Positions 1-5,956 of a stretch of DNA of 6,071 nucleotides are shown here, piece after piece. The notes below the pieces were generated by a model, which saw only the letters and a program-made list of their open reading frames with translations, was not told where the DNA came from and did not search any database. A program made the translations under genes and the position numbers. The stretch spans positions 1 to 6,071 of the forward strand of contig CANBEE010000170.1 of assembly GCA_947367415.1 (NCBI GenBank), in the 5' to 3' direction. This DNA comes from an uncultured Bacteroidales bacterium. Its GTDB lineage: Bacteria; Bacteroidota; Bacteroidia; Bacteroidales; Bacteroidaceae. Positions within the stretch are counted from its first letter, which is position 1; every line of letters begins with the position of its first letter.

Positions 1-1
1 C

Positions 2-517
2 AAGGGCGAGAGTACAGAGAAGAGTTCGTATCGCTATGTGTATACCTTTTACCAGGCTATGCAGCTTTTCTTCGACAAGCACTATGCTCACTACTCCTTT
101 ATTGTAAGCTTGCCTATAAGCTTGGCTATTTGGGTCCGCTCGTTTATGGCATACGTGGGCAATCAGTTCCGTCATCGCAAAAGACCTATAGCCGAAATGG
201 CCCCTAAGAACCTCCTTGTTGTGGGTAGTGTACAAATGCTCGAAGAAGTACGTGCCATTTTGGCTACCGCTAACCCTGGAGGAAAGCACGCCTTTGTCGA
301 GGGCAGCGAAGCTACGCTCCCTGACGGACATCTTTCGGGTGTAGACAATCTTCGCAGCTATGATATGGTAGTGTATGATATGGATGCCTATTCCTATAGT
401 TCGGCCCTGCGTCTGCTTGAGAAAACACCGGGGAATACGTTGCGCATAGCTACCTATTCTACAAAATCAAAGGTGCTGGTGACGGAAACGGCGCTTTATA
501 CTCACAACAACGCATAA
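2..517 (+). CDS. Family 2 glycosyltransferase, C-terminal part (5' end outside window)
   Basis: This is the last 171 codons of a larger gene. The frame is open to the left edge, so the first in-window GTG (position 38) is not the true start. The opening residues KGEST, then SSYRYVY and FYQAM, and then FFDKHY match the segment that follows the catalytic GT-A domain in Bacteroidales family 2 glycosyltransferases, which transfer sugars from activated donors during polysaccharide or O-antigen synthesis. A hydrophobic stretch at about residues 31-53 (FIVSLPISLAIW and on) is probably a membrane segment, and an Arg/Lys-rich patch (RHRKR) follows it. From about residue 67 a small Rossmann-like tail begins (NLLVVGS), with a second hydrophobic strand at MVVYDMDAY; similar tails occur on related enzymes. 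The donor, the acceptor and the catalytic DXD motif are not in the window. The acetyltransferase gene starts 5 bases downstream, which suggests an operon. The family call is fairly sure; the substrate is unknown. Confidence 0.8.
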   Translation, partial: KGESTEKSSYRYVYTFYQAMQLFFDKHYAHYSFIVSLPISLAIWVRSFMAYVGNQFRHRKRPIAEMAPKNLLVVGSVQMLEEVRAILATANPGGKHAFVEGSEATLPDGHLSGVDNLRSYDMVVYDMDAYSYSSALRLLEKTPGNTLRIATYSTKSKVLVTETALYTHNNA

Positions 518-522
518 GTAAA

Positions 523-1140
523 ATGGGTAAGAAACAACTGCAATCCGAAAACCTACTTCTGCGTGCACCCGAGCTCATAGATCTCGATTTCATGTTTCAT
601 GTCGAGAATGATACTCGCCTGTGGCTTGTGTCGGCTTGTAAGGTTCCCTATTCGCGGTATCTGTTGCATCAGTATATTGAGACTAACACTCACGATATTT
701 ACGCAGACAAACAGCTGCGCCTCATGGTGGAGCATCGCCAAAGTGGCGAAGTGGTGGGTGTGGTCGACCTTTTCGACTTCAGTCCAGCCAACCATCGAGC
801 AGAGGTGGGCATAGTAATTGATGAAGAGTTTAGGCGGAAAGGATATGCACGAGAGGCATTGTCTCTATTGTGTGACTATGCGGAATCTGTGTTGGGTATG
901 CACCAACTCTATGCTTATGTCTTGTGCGATAATGATGCAGCATGCAATCTCTTTGCTCAATGCGGTTTCAATCGCATAGCGACATTGCCCGAATGGGTAC
1001 TTTCGGGCCATGAATATAAAGATGCGTGCCTATATCAACGGCTGTTTGAAAAAATAATTAGTAAAAAAACGGCCAAACGTTTTGTAGATACAGAAAAAGT
1101 GTCTATCTTTGCACCCGCAATCGAGAGAGATTGCCTTTAG
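523..1140 (+). CDS. GNAT family N-acetyltransferase (RimJ/RimL type)
   Basis: A 205-residue cytosolic enzyme expected to move an acetyl group from acetyl-CoA to an amine. The N-terminal strand (LLLRAPELIDLDFMF, about residues 10-25) is the usual opening of the RimJ/RimL-like (Acetyltransf_3) group. Motif A is at about 93-112, with AEVGIVIDEEFRRKGYA; RRKGYA fits the pyrophosphate-binding R/Q-x-x-G-x-G/A loop. Motif B follows at about 129-150 (LYAYVLCDNDAACNLFAQCGF), with the N-x-x-A-x-x-L-F-x-x-x-G-F signature. The fold should end near residue 176 (LYQRLF). The last roughly 29 residues are Lys-rich, look non-family, and coincide in DNA with the promoter of the following tRNA gene. The ATG at 523 is 5 bases after the glycosyltransferase stop, with no Shine-Dalgarno, as is normal in Bacteroidetes. 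The pairing suggests a sugar-amine or housekeeping acetylation role, but the substrate cannot be read from sequence. Confidence 0.9.
   Translation: MGKKQLQSENLLLRAPELIDLDFMFHVENDTRLWLVSACKVPYSRYLLHQYIETNTHDIYADKQLRLMVEHRQSGEVVGVVDLFDFSPANHRAEVGIVIDEEFRRKGYAREALSLLCDYAESVLGMHQLYAYVLCDNDAACNLFAQCGFNRIATLPEWVLSGHEYKDACLYQRLFEKIISKKTAKRFVDTEKVSIFAPAIERDCL
1081..1111 (+). promoter_or_regulatory. Promoter of the tRNA-Asp gene (Bacteroidetes consensus)
   Basis: TTTG at 1081-1084 and TATCTTTG at 1104-1111 are separated by 19 bases. This exactly matches the Bacteroidetes primary sigma factor consensus (-33 TTTG, -7 TAnnTTTG). Transcription should start a few bases after 1111, giving a leader of about 40 bases before the tRNA. 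The whole promoter lies inside the 3' end of the acetyltransferase reading frame. The start site itself is inferred. Confidence 0.85.
1117..1134 (+). other. Hairpin in the tRNA-Asp precursor leader
   Basis: GCAATC (1117-1122) and GATTGC (1129-1134) form a perfect 6-bp stem with the loop GAGAGA. The stem begins 5 bases after the -7 element, so it would sit at the extreme 5' end of the primary tRNA transcript. It may protect the precursor or guide its processing; this is inference. It also lies in the last codons of the acetyltransferase. Confidence 0.5.
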
Positions 1141-1155
1141 ACTTGAAATATTTCT

Positions 1156-1229
1156 GGTGCGTTAGTTCAGTTGGTTAGAATATCTGCCTGTCACGCAGGG
1201 GGTCACGGGTTCGAGTCCCGTACGCACCG
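1156..1229 (+). tRNA. tRNA-Asp (anticodon GTC)
   Basis: A complete 74-base cloverleaf. The acceptor stem pairs GGTGCGT (1156-1162) with ACGCACC (1222-1228), and the discriminator base is G1229, the expected identity base for aspartate. The D arm contains TTAGTTCAGTTGGTTAGAA. The anticodon stem-loop is TCTGC-CTGTCAC-GCAGG, with anticodon GTC at 1190-1192 and one T-G wobble pair at the top of the stem. The T arm is CGGG-TTCGAGT-CCCG. The CCA end is not encoded and must be added after transcription. The gene has its own promoter and an intrinsic terminator right behind it, so it is a single-tRNA unit reading GAC and GAU codons. Confidence 0.98.
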
Positions 1230-1232
1230 CAA

Positions 1233-1260
1233 AAAGAAGCCAGTAGGCTTCTTTTTTTTT
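1233..1260 (+). terminator. Intrinsic terminator of tRNA-Asp
   Basis: GAAGCC (1236-1241) pairs with GGCTTC (1246-1251) around the loop AGTA, followed by nine T residues (1252-1260). The A residues before the stem (from 1233) can pair with the first T residues and lengthen it. The stem starts within seven bases of the tRNA's last base, so the tRNA 3' trailer is very short. Confidence 0.92.
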
Positions 1261-1290
1261 GTTTATGGCATATGCATTATAGAGATGATA

Positions 1291-1326
1291 AAGAGAGGAG
1301 GAAGTCGATTGACTCCCTCCTCTCTT
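1291..1326 (-). terminator. Long hairpin, likely terminator of the NagB-like/PIG-L gene
   Basis: AAGAGAGGAGG (1291-1301) and CCTCCTCTCTT (1316-1326) are perfect 11-bp complements. After one A-C mismatch an inner AGTC/GACT stem closes on the loop GATT. It lies 18 bases beyond the stop codon of the minus-strand gene and between two convergent units. The T-run behind it on the minus strand is weak (CTTTATCAT), so it may act as a poor intrinsic terminator or mainly protect the mRNA 3' end. Confidence 0.65.
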
Positions 1327-1344
1327 ATTAGTTGTATAGTTAGA

Positions 1345-3267
1345 TTAAGTCATGCGTACGAACACCTCGATGGCCTGATACTCGGCCATGCCAAGTTTGT
1401 CGTACTGGCGTGCGGTGTTTTGTGTGCGGTCTTCGGCACGCTGCCAGAACTCGCGGTGGTCTTCACCAGGGAAGGGTACGATGTCCTTCTGTGAAAGGTG
1501 GCGGAAGATGGCGTGACGCTTCTTGATGAGTTCGTCGGGGCTGAGGGGTACGGCCATGTCTACCATGCCGAGGTCCCACTCCTGCCATGCTCCGCGGTAG
1601 AGCCATATGTGGCACTCCTTGGCCCAATCGTCGTTTTGCACGATCTCCCAGGCTCCGAGCACAGCTTCGATACATACACGGTGTGTACCGTGGGGGTCGG
1701 TGAGGTCGCCAGCTGCATAGATCTGATGAGGCTTTATCTCGCGGAGCAACTTCACTACGATTTCAATGTCAGCTTCGCCGAGTTCACCCTTCTTGATGCC
1801 GCCAGTCTCATAGAACGGGAGGTTAAGGAAGTGTGCGTTGGTCTCGTCGTTGAGGCCGAATGAGCGCACGGCAGCCTTGGCTTCGGCACGGCGAATAGCT
1901 CCCTTGAGGTTGAGCAATGCACGGGGTTCTGGTTCGCCTTCTATCTTGTTGGCAATGATTTGGCGTACCTCTTCGTAGCGGTCGGCCAAGCCAATCTCGC
2001 GTGCTGTGTCCATGTGCTGTACTACAACGTCGTCGTATACAGCCACGTTGCCCGATGTCTCGTAGGCTACGTGTACATCGTGTCCCTGCTCTACAAGGCG
2101 GATGAAGGTACCACCCATAGAGATAACGTCATCGTCGGGGTGCGGAGAGAAGATGAGCACGCGCTTGGGGAAGGGGCTTGAGGGCACAGGACGTGTGGTG
2201 TCGTCAGCATTGGGCTTACCACCGGGCCATCCTGAGATGGTATGTTGCAGGTCGTTGAAGACCTCAATGTTTACAGTGGCGTATGTCTTGCCCAGACTGT
2301 CGAGCATTTCAGACAGTGAGTTCTTGATATAGTCCTGGTAGGTGAGCTTGAGGATGGGTTTATCAACCTTGTTGCAGAGCCAAATAACGGCTTTGCGCAC
2401 CAACTTCTTGCTCCATTCGCAAGAGCCTACTACCCAGGGCGATTCAACACGAGTGAGCTTGTCACCAGCAAACTCGTCGATGACAACTTCTATGTTTGAA
2501 TGTGCTTGGAGGAGGCTTGCTGGTATCATTTCAGTGTCGTCGCCTTCTACAACTTTCTGAATAACATCGGCCTTGTTCTCGCCCCATGCCATGACTACAA
2601 TTTTCTTGGCTTTCATGATGGTGCCTATGCCCATGGTGATGGCCATAGTGGGCACCTCTTTCTCCTTAGAGAAGAACTTTGATTGAATCTTGCGTGAGTT
2701 GAGGCTCAGCTGAACAAGGCGTGTACGTGACTTTTCGTAAGAGCCGGGCTCGTTGAAGCCGAGCTGTCCCTGTTCGCCCATACCGATAATCATGAAGTCT
2801 ACCTTGCTGGCAATCTCGTCGTACTTCTTGCAGTAGTCTGATATCTTGCTTACGGGAACTGTTGCATCAGGAATGTTGATGTTCTCGGGGAGAATATCGA
2901 TATGGTTGAGCAGCTCTTCGTGGATACGGAAGTTGCGGCTTTGCTGATGATCAGGTGTGATGGGATAAAACTCGTCGAGGCTCACTACGGCGACGTTCTT
3001 GAAACTTACCTTGCCAGCTTTGTGGCGCTCTACCAATTCACGGTAAAGGCCGAGAGGTGTACGGCCAGTGGTAAGACCCAACATGAAAGGCTCTGCGCCC
3101 TGATGATTGTTGATGGCTTCAACTATCTGGTCAGCTACGTGTTGAACACCTTTGTATTCTGTCTCGAAAATGTGAGTGGGAACTTTCTCGTAGCGGCAAA
3201 TGATGTCGCTGGGGACATTGGCAGTAATGAGTCCGCCATCCTTGGGGAGTGTGTACTTACTTTTCAT
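1345..3267 (-). CDS. NagB-like / PIG-L (LmbE) deacetylase fusion protein
   Basis: A 640-residue cytosolic two-domain protein of a type common in Bacteroidetes, often labelled glucosamine-6-phosphate deaminase. Residues about 30-300 match E. coli NagB in order: phosphate loop LGLTTGRTP (63-71), SLDEF (96-100, D98 equals catalytic Asp72), then MGEQGQLGFNEPGS (163-176) and TMGIGTI (211-217). In E. coli the third motif reads GNDGHIAFNEP, so catalytic Asp141 and ring-opening His143 are here Gln166 and Gln168, and true deaminase activity is doubtful. Residues about 367-560 form a PIG-L/LmbE deacetylase: SPHPDDD (374-380, with His376, Asp378 and Asp379) and DPHGTHR (524-530, with His529). This zinc site looks intact. 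The family removes acetyl groups from GlcNAc-type sugars, which fits an amino-sugar role, but the substrate is unknown. The ATG at 3267 has an A-rich leader and a promoter close upstream. Transcribed alone. Confidence 0.9.
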   Translation of the reverse strand: MKSKYTLPKDGGLITANVPSDIICRYEKVPTHIFETEYKGVQHVADQIVEAINNHQGAEPFMLGLTTGRTPLGLYRELVERHKAGKVSFKNVAVVSLDEFYPITPDHQQSRNFRIHEELLNHIDILPENINIPDATVPVSKISDYCKKYDEIASKVDFMIIGMGEQGQLGFNEPGSYEKSRTRLVQLSLNSRKIQSKFFSKEKEVPTMAITMGIGTIMKAKKIVVMAWGENKADVIQKVVEGDDTEMIPASLLQAHSNIEVVIDEFAGDKLTRVESPWVVGSCEWSKKLVRKAVIWLCNKVDKPILKLTYQDYIKNSLSEMLDSLGKTYATVNIEVFNDLQHTISGWPGGKPNADDTTRPVPSSPFPKRVLIFSPHPDDDVISMGGTFIRLVEQGHDVHVAYETSGNVAVYDDVVVQHMDTAREIGLADRYEEVRQIIANKIEGEPEPRALLNLKGAIRRAEAKAAVRSFGLNDETNAHFLNLPFYETGGIKKGELGEADIEIVVKLLREIKPHQIYAAGDLTDPHGTHRVCIEAVLGAWEIVQNDDWAKECHIWLYRGAWQEWDLGMVDMAVPLSPDELIKKRHAIFRHLSQKDIVPFPGEDHREFWQRAEDRTQNTARQYDKLGMAEYQAIEVFVRMT

Positions 3268-3302
3268 ATTGTATTGTTTTTAAGGTTGAAATTTCTAAAT
3301 TC

Positions 3303-3310
3303 CAAAGTTA
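3303..3310 (-). promoter_or_regulatory. Probable -7 element of the NagB-like/PIG-L gene
   Basis: The minus strand reads TAACTTTG, matching TAnnTTTG, about 36 bases before the ATG. This would give a leader of roughly 30 bases. The expected -33 TTTG is not well matched at 19-21 bases upstream (the region reads CATGCT), so the promoter is either weak or helped by a regulator. Confidence 0.5.
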
Positions 3311-3356
3311 GGAAAAGATGTGGATATGCAGCATGTTTTTTTCTTAAAATTTAACG

Positions 3357-3396
3357 AAAAAAATTAATGCAGCACTCTGCTCCTCATTATCGTGCT
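3357..3396 (-). terminator. Possible terminator of the chuR/ilvE transcript
   Basis: On the minus strand, AGCAC (3396-3392) can pair with GTGCT (3375-3371) over a 16-base loop. Alternatively GCAG/CTGC (3380-3377 with 3372-3369) forms a tighter 4-bp stem. Seven T residues follow (3363-3357). The stems are short and compete, but the place, after the chuR stop and before the next gene's promoter, is right for a terminator. Confidence 0.35.
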
Positions 3397-3434
3397 TTTG
3401 GGGTGTGCTCTTTTGGTATCTGCTCTTGACAAAT

Positions 3435-4766
3435 TCAACCGGCAAAACCTCGTTTCTGCCGTGCCCAAGGTATGATGTGCGATGCCTCTTTGCCTTGTGC
3501 GAGCAAGTCTCTCATACGCTCCATATAGGGTGCGGTGTAGGAAAAGAAGTGCTTGTAGCCTTCGCATAGCGTGTTGAGCCCACGCTCGCCTCGGCGAGTA
3601 GTGGCGAAGCGATGCTTGGGGCATTCGCCTCGGCAGGCGAAGAGGAATTCGCATCGGCGGCAATCGGTGGGGAGTGAATTGCGTTTCTCGATACCGAAAC
3701 AGAAGAGTTCAGGCTTGCGTTGTAGATCGCGAAGGTGTTCTGTCTCAATGTTTCCCAGGCGGTACTCGGGATATACAAAATGGTCACACATGTACACGTC
3801 GCCATTGTGCTCTACCACTAGACCATCACCGCAAGTGGGGCAGAAGGAGCATAGCGAAGGTTGCACGCCGCACCATTGTGCCAAAGTAATGTCAAAAAGC
3901 TGTACGAAGCGTTCTCCTACGTCGTTGATTACCCACTCGTCGAAGATGTCGCACATGAAGCGGCCAAAAGCCTTGGATGTGATGCTCCATGGGGCCAGTT
4001 GCGCATTGGGTATGCCGGGAGGGACAATGGCGGGACGGTTAATGGCTGATGGTTGATGGTTGATGGAATCATCAGGTTGGAGCCTGTCGCAAGGCTTCCG
4101 TTCAATCCTCAATGCAGCATTCTCGACCATTTCCACTACGGGGAGGAACTGCATGTACTTGCTGATTGAGCGCATGAAGGCATAAACTTCGCTTCCTCGT
4201 CCGGCACAACGGTCATTGATGGTGCTCAGTGTGTTGTACTCTACACCATTTACGGCCATCATCTCTACGGCACGCATAACGCGGTCGAAGGTGGGGTGTC
4301 CTCCACGATCGTGACGGTATGCGTCGTGGATGTCTTTGGGACCATCGAGTGAGATGCCTATGAGAAAGTTGTTGCGGCGGAAGAAATCGCACCACTCGGT
4401 ATTCATTAATAGTCCGTTAGTCTGTAGGGAATTCTCTATTTGCTTGTTCCCCTTGTATTTGTTTTGCAGTGCAACAGCCTTTTCGTAGAAGTCGAGTCCG
4501 GCGAGGAGCGGTTCTCCTCCATGCCAGCAGAAAGTCACCATGGGTACTTGCACGGCCTCTATGTATTGGCTGATGTATCGTTCCAGCAGTTCTTCGCTCA
4601 TCTTCGGCTGGTGACCTCCGTAGAGGTCAGCCTTACCGAGATAATAACAATAATCACAATCGAGGTTGCATGCCGATCCCACAGGCTTTATCATTGTCGT
4701 GAAAGCCGTAGGGCGCATCAATCGCTGCGCATCGGTGAAGTGTAGTGTCTGGTTGTTCATAATCAT
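3435..4766 (-). CDS. chuR: Anaerobic sulfatase-maturating enzyme (radical SAM/SPASM, anSME)
   Basis: A 443-residue cytosolic enzyme that converts an active-site Ser or Cys of sulfatases to formylglycine, using S-adenosylmethionine and three Fe-S clusters. The radical SAM motif CNLDCDYC puts cysteines at 33, 37 and 40, and WHGGEP is at 81-86. The SPASM cysteines lie at 306, 312, 327, 369, 372, 378, 382 and 401; their spacing matches the known C. perfringens enzyme almost exactly. Asp328, directly after Cys327 (MCDHF), corresponds to its proposed catalytic base Asp277. Such enzymes let gut Bacteroidales use sulfated mucin and glycosaminoglycans. The ATG at 4766 was chosen because residues upstream in this frame are only antisense of ilvE; the ATG at 4760 is also possible. 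An extra stretch of about 20 residues (around 220-256) sits between the barrel and SPASM parts and carries a 7-bp repeat. No sulfatase gene is in the window. The symbol follows the Bacteroides homologue. Confidence 0.93.
   Translation of the reverse strand: MIMNNQTLHFTDAQRLMRPTAFTTMIKPVGSACNLDCDYCYYLGKADLYGGHQPKMSEELLERYISQYIEAVQVPMVTFCWHGGEPLLAGLDFYEKAVALQNKYKGNKQIENSLQTNGLLMNTEWCDFFRRNNFLIGISLDGPKDIHDAYRHDRGGHPTFDRVMRAVEMMAVNGVEYNTLSTINDRCAGRGSEVYAFMRSISKYMQFLPVVEMVENAALRIERKPCDRLQPDDSINHQPSAINRPAIVPPGIPNAQLAPWSITSKAFGRFMCDIFDEWVINDVGERFVQLFDITLAQWCGVQPSLCSFCPTCGDGLVVEHNGDVYMCDHFVYPEYRLGNIETEHLRDLQRKPELFCFGIEKRNSLPTDCRRCEFLFACRGECPKHRFATTRRGERGLNTLCEGYKHFFSYTAPYMERMRDLLAQGKEASHIIPWARQKRGFAG
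4047..4066. repeat. Heptamer tandem repeat inside chuR
   Basis: The + strand carries TGATGGT at 4047-4053 and 4054-4060, followed by TGATGG at 4061-4066, almost three units of 7 bases. It encodes about residues 234-240 of the maturase, in the region not seen in typical family members. Because 7 is not a multiple of 3, gain or loss of one unit would shift the frame. Confidence 0.8.
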
Positions 4767-4825
4767 CAGGTACACGCGGTACTCATGCGGGCGTCTCTGT
4801 TCTCCTTTGTTGGGGGCGTGTGTTT

Positions 4826-5854
4826 TTATTCCAACACCGTCACCCAGCCGTAGCGGTCTTCGATGTCGCCATACTGTATGCCGCGAAGCGTATCGTACAG
4901 CTTGCGGCAGATGGGACCGGGCTTGCCGTCCTTGGCGATGATGTAGCTGCGCTTCATCTCCAAGTCGTCGATGCGTTCGATGGGAGATATCACCGCTGCA
5001 GTGCCACATGCACCAGCCTCCTCGAAGGTGTCGAGCTCCTCGATAGGTATCTGGCGACGCTCCACCTTCATGCCCATATCCTCGGCCAGCTGCATGAGGC
5101 TCTTGTTGGTGATGGAGGGCAATATTGAGGTTGATTTAGGAGTCACGTAGGTGTTGTCCTTGATGCCGAAGAAGTTGGCCGCACCGCACTCGTCGATGTA
5201 CTTCTTCTCCTTGGCATCGAGGTAGAACTCGCATGAGTAGCCCAAGTCGTGAGCCAGCTTGTTGGCCTTCATCGAAGCGGCATAGTTGCCACCCACCTTA
5301 TAGATACCTGTTCCTAGAGGTGCCGAGCGATCGTACTGGCGTATCACCACGTAGGGGTTTGCCGCAAAGCCGCCCTTGAAGTAGGGGCCTACGGGCATCA
5401 CGAACACCATGAAGAGATACTCGTCGGCAGGGTGTACGCCCACCTGTGCTCCGGTGCCGATGAGCAGCGGACGTATATAGAGCGATGCACCGCTCTCGTA
5501 GGGAGGCACGAAGCGCTCGTTCATCTTCACCACCTTGGTTACCATCTCGCGGAACTTCTCGGTAGGCAACTGGGGCATCATGATGCCGTCGCAAGTGCTC
5601 TGCAAGCGCTCGGCGTTGGCTTCGAGACGGAAGATGCGCACCTTGCCGTCCTTGCCGCGGAAGGCTTTCAAACCCTCGAAGGCCTCTTGTCCATAATGCA
5701 GGCAGGTAGCTGCCATATGCAAGGTGATGTGCTCGCTATCCGACACTTCCACCTCGCCCCACTCGCCGTTGCGGTAGTAGCAGCGTACGTTGTAGTCTGC
5801 TTTCATGTAGCCGAACGAGAGGTTCGACCAATCCAAATCCAATGCTTTTCCCAT
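4826..5854 (-). CDS. ilvE: Branched-chain amino acid aminotransferase (class II, fold type IV)
   Basis: A 342-residue PLP enzyme of the cytosol that interconverts leucine, isoleucine and valine with their 2-oxo acids, using glutamate/2-oxoglutarate. It catalyses the last step of branched-chain amino acid synthesis. The start MGKALDLDWSNLSFGYMK is typical of Bacteroidales IlvE. HMAATCLHYGQEAFEGLKAF (46-65) is the family core, and YIRPLLIGTG (126-135) follows. Lys186 in GIYKVGGNY is the expected PLP Schiff-base lysine, Glu222 in IDECGAANFF the cofactor-nitrogen ligand, and ACGTAAVIS (282-290) the phosphate-binding turn. The CXXC redox switch of the mammalian mitochondrial enzyme is absent. Length is normal and no key residue is missing. 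A consensus promoter lies 44 bases upstream of the ATG at 5854. The chuR gene follows after 59 bases without a visible terminator. Confidence 0.97.
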   Translation of the reverse strand: MGKALDLDWSNLSFGYMKADYNVRCYYRNGEWGEVEVSDSEHITLHMAATCLHYGQEAFEGLKAFRGKDGKVRIFRLEANAERLQSTCDGIMMPQLPTEKFREMVTKVVKMNERFVPPYESGASLYIRPLLIGTGAQVGVHPADEYLFMVFVMPVGPYFKGGFAANPYVVIRQYDRSAPLGTGIYKVGGNYAASMKANKLAHDLGYSCEFYLDAKEKKYIDECGAANFFGIKDNTYVTPKSTSILPSITNKSLMQLAEDMGMKVERRQIPIEELDTFEEAGACGTAAVISPIERIDDLEMKRSYIIAKDGKPGPICRKLYDTLRGIQYGDIEDRYGWVTVLE

Positions 5855-5878
5855 AACTATACAGTCTATGTTTATATA

Positions 5879-5895
5879 CCTATTAATATAATAGG
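5879..5895. promoter_or_regulatory. Inverted repeat at the ilvE start-site region
   Basis: CCTATTA (5879-5885) and TAATAGG (5889-5895) are perfect inverted arms around ATA. The element begins 2 bases downstream of the ilvE -7 box, so it covers the expected transcription start. It could be an operator; as an RNA hairpin it would lose part of one arm, depending on the exact start. Its function is not known. Confidence 0.5.
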
Positions 5896-5897
5896 CG

Positions 5898-5929
5898 CAA
5901 AATTAGTGCAAGGCGAGAGAAAACGCAAA
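5898..5929 (-). promoter_or_regulatory. Promoter of ilvE (and probably chuR)
   Basis: On the minus strand TTTG (5929-5926) is followed after 20 bases by TAATTTTG (5905-5898), a full match to the Bacteroidetes -33/-7 consensus. Transcription should begin near 5890-5893, giving a leader of about 37 bases before the ilvE ATG. Confidence 0.85.
5899..5922. repeat. Direct repeat upstream of ilvE, copy 1
   Basis: This 24-base stretch is identical to 5982-6005. Eight further bases match at five positions (CAAAT in both copies at the same offset). Copy 1 covers most of the ilvE promoter, including its spacer. Confidence 0.9.
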
Positions 5930-5938
5930 TTTATTTGC
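5925..5938. promoter_or_regulatory. Inverted repeat over the ilvE -33 box
   Basis: GCAAAT (5925-5930) and ATTTGC (5933-5938) are perfect arms around TT. Each arm holds one TTTG/CAAA -33-like box, so the site is the centre of two back-to-back promoter-like elements: the ilvE promoter on the minus strand and a weaker match on the plus strand. Confidence 0.5.
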
Positions 5939-5956
5939 AGTTTTCCGAGCCGCAGC

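Noticed and set aside
1230..1232. Missing CCA end on tRNA-Asp as a sign of a defective gene
   Set aside because: The cloverleaf is perfect and many bacteria, including Bacteroidales, add CCA enzymatically.
1171..1494. 107-codon plus-strand frame starting inside the tRNA
   Set aside because: It crosses the tRNA, its terminator and the 3' end of the convergent gene; the poly-Phe stretch is just the terminator T-run.
2902..3354. 150-codon plus-strand frame at the start of the NagB-like gene
   Set aside because: Antisense to the conserved NagB motifs and with no recognisable domain; treated as a shadow.
3571..4056. 161-codon plus-strand frame opposite chuR
   Set aside because: Arg/Ser/Pro-rich shadow of a well-supported gene, without motifs or a promoter.
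4767..5009. Upstream extension of the chuR reading frame, giving a 524-residue protein
   Set aside because: The first 81 residues are antisense to the end of ilvE, are Arg/His-rich, and resemble no part of the maturase family; family homology starts near the ATG at 4766/4760.
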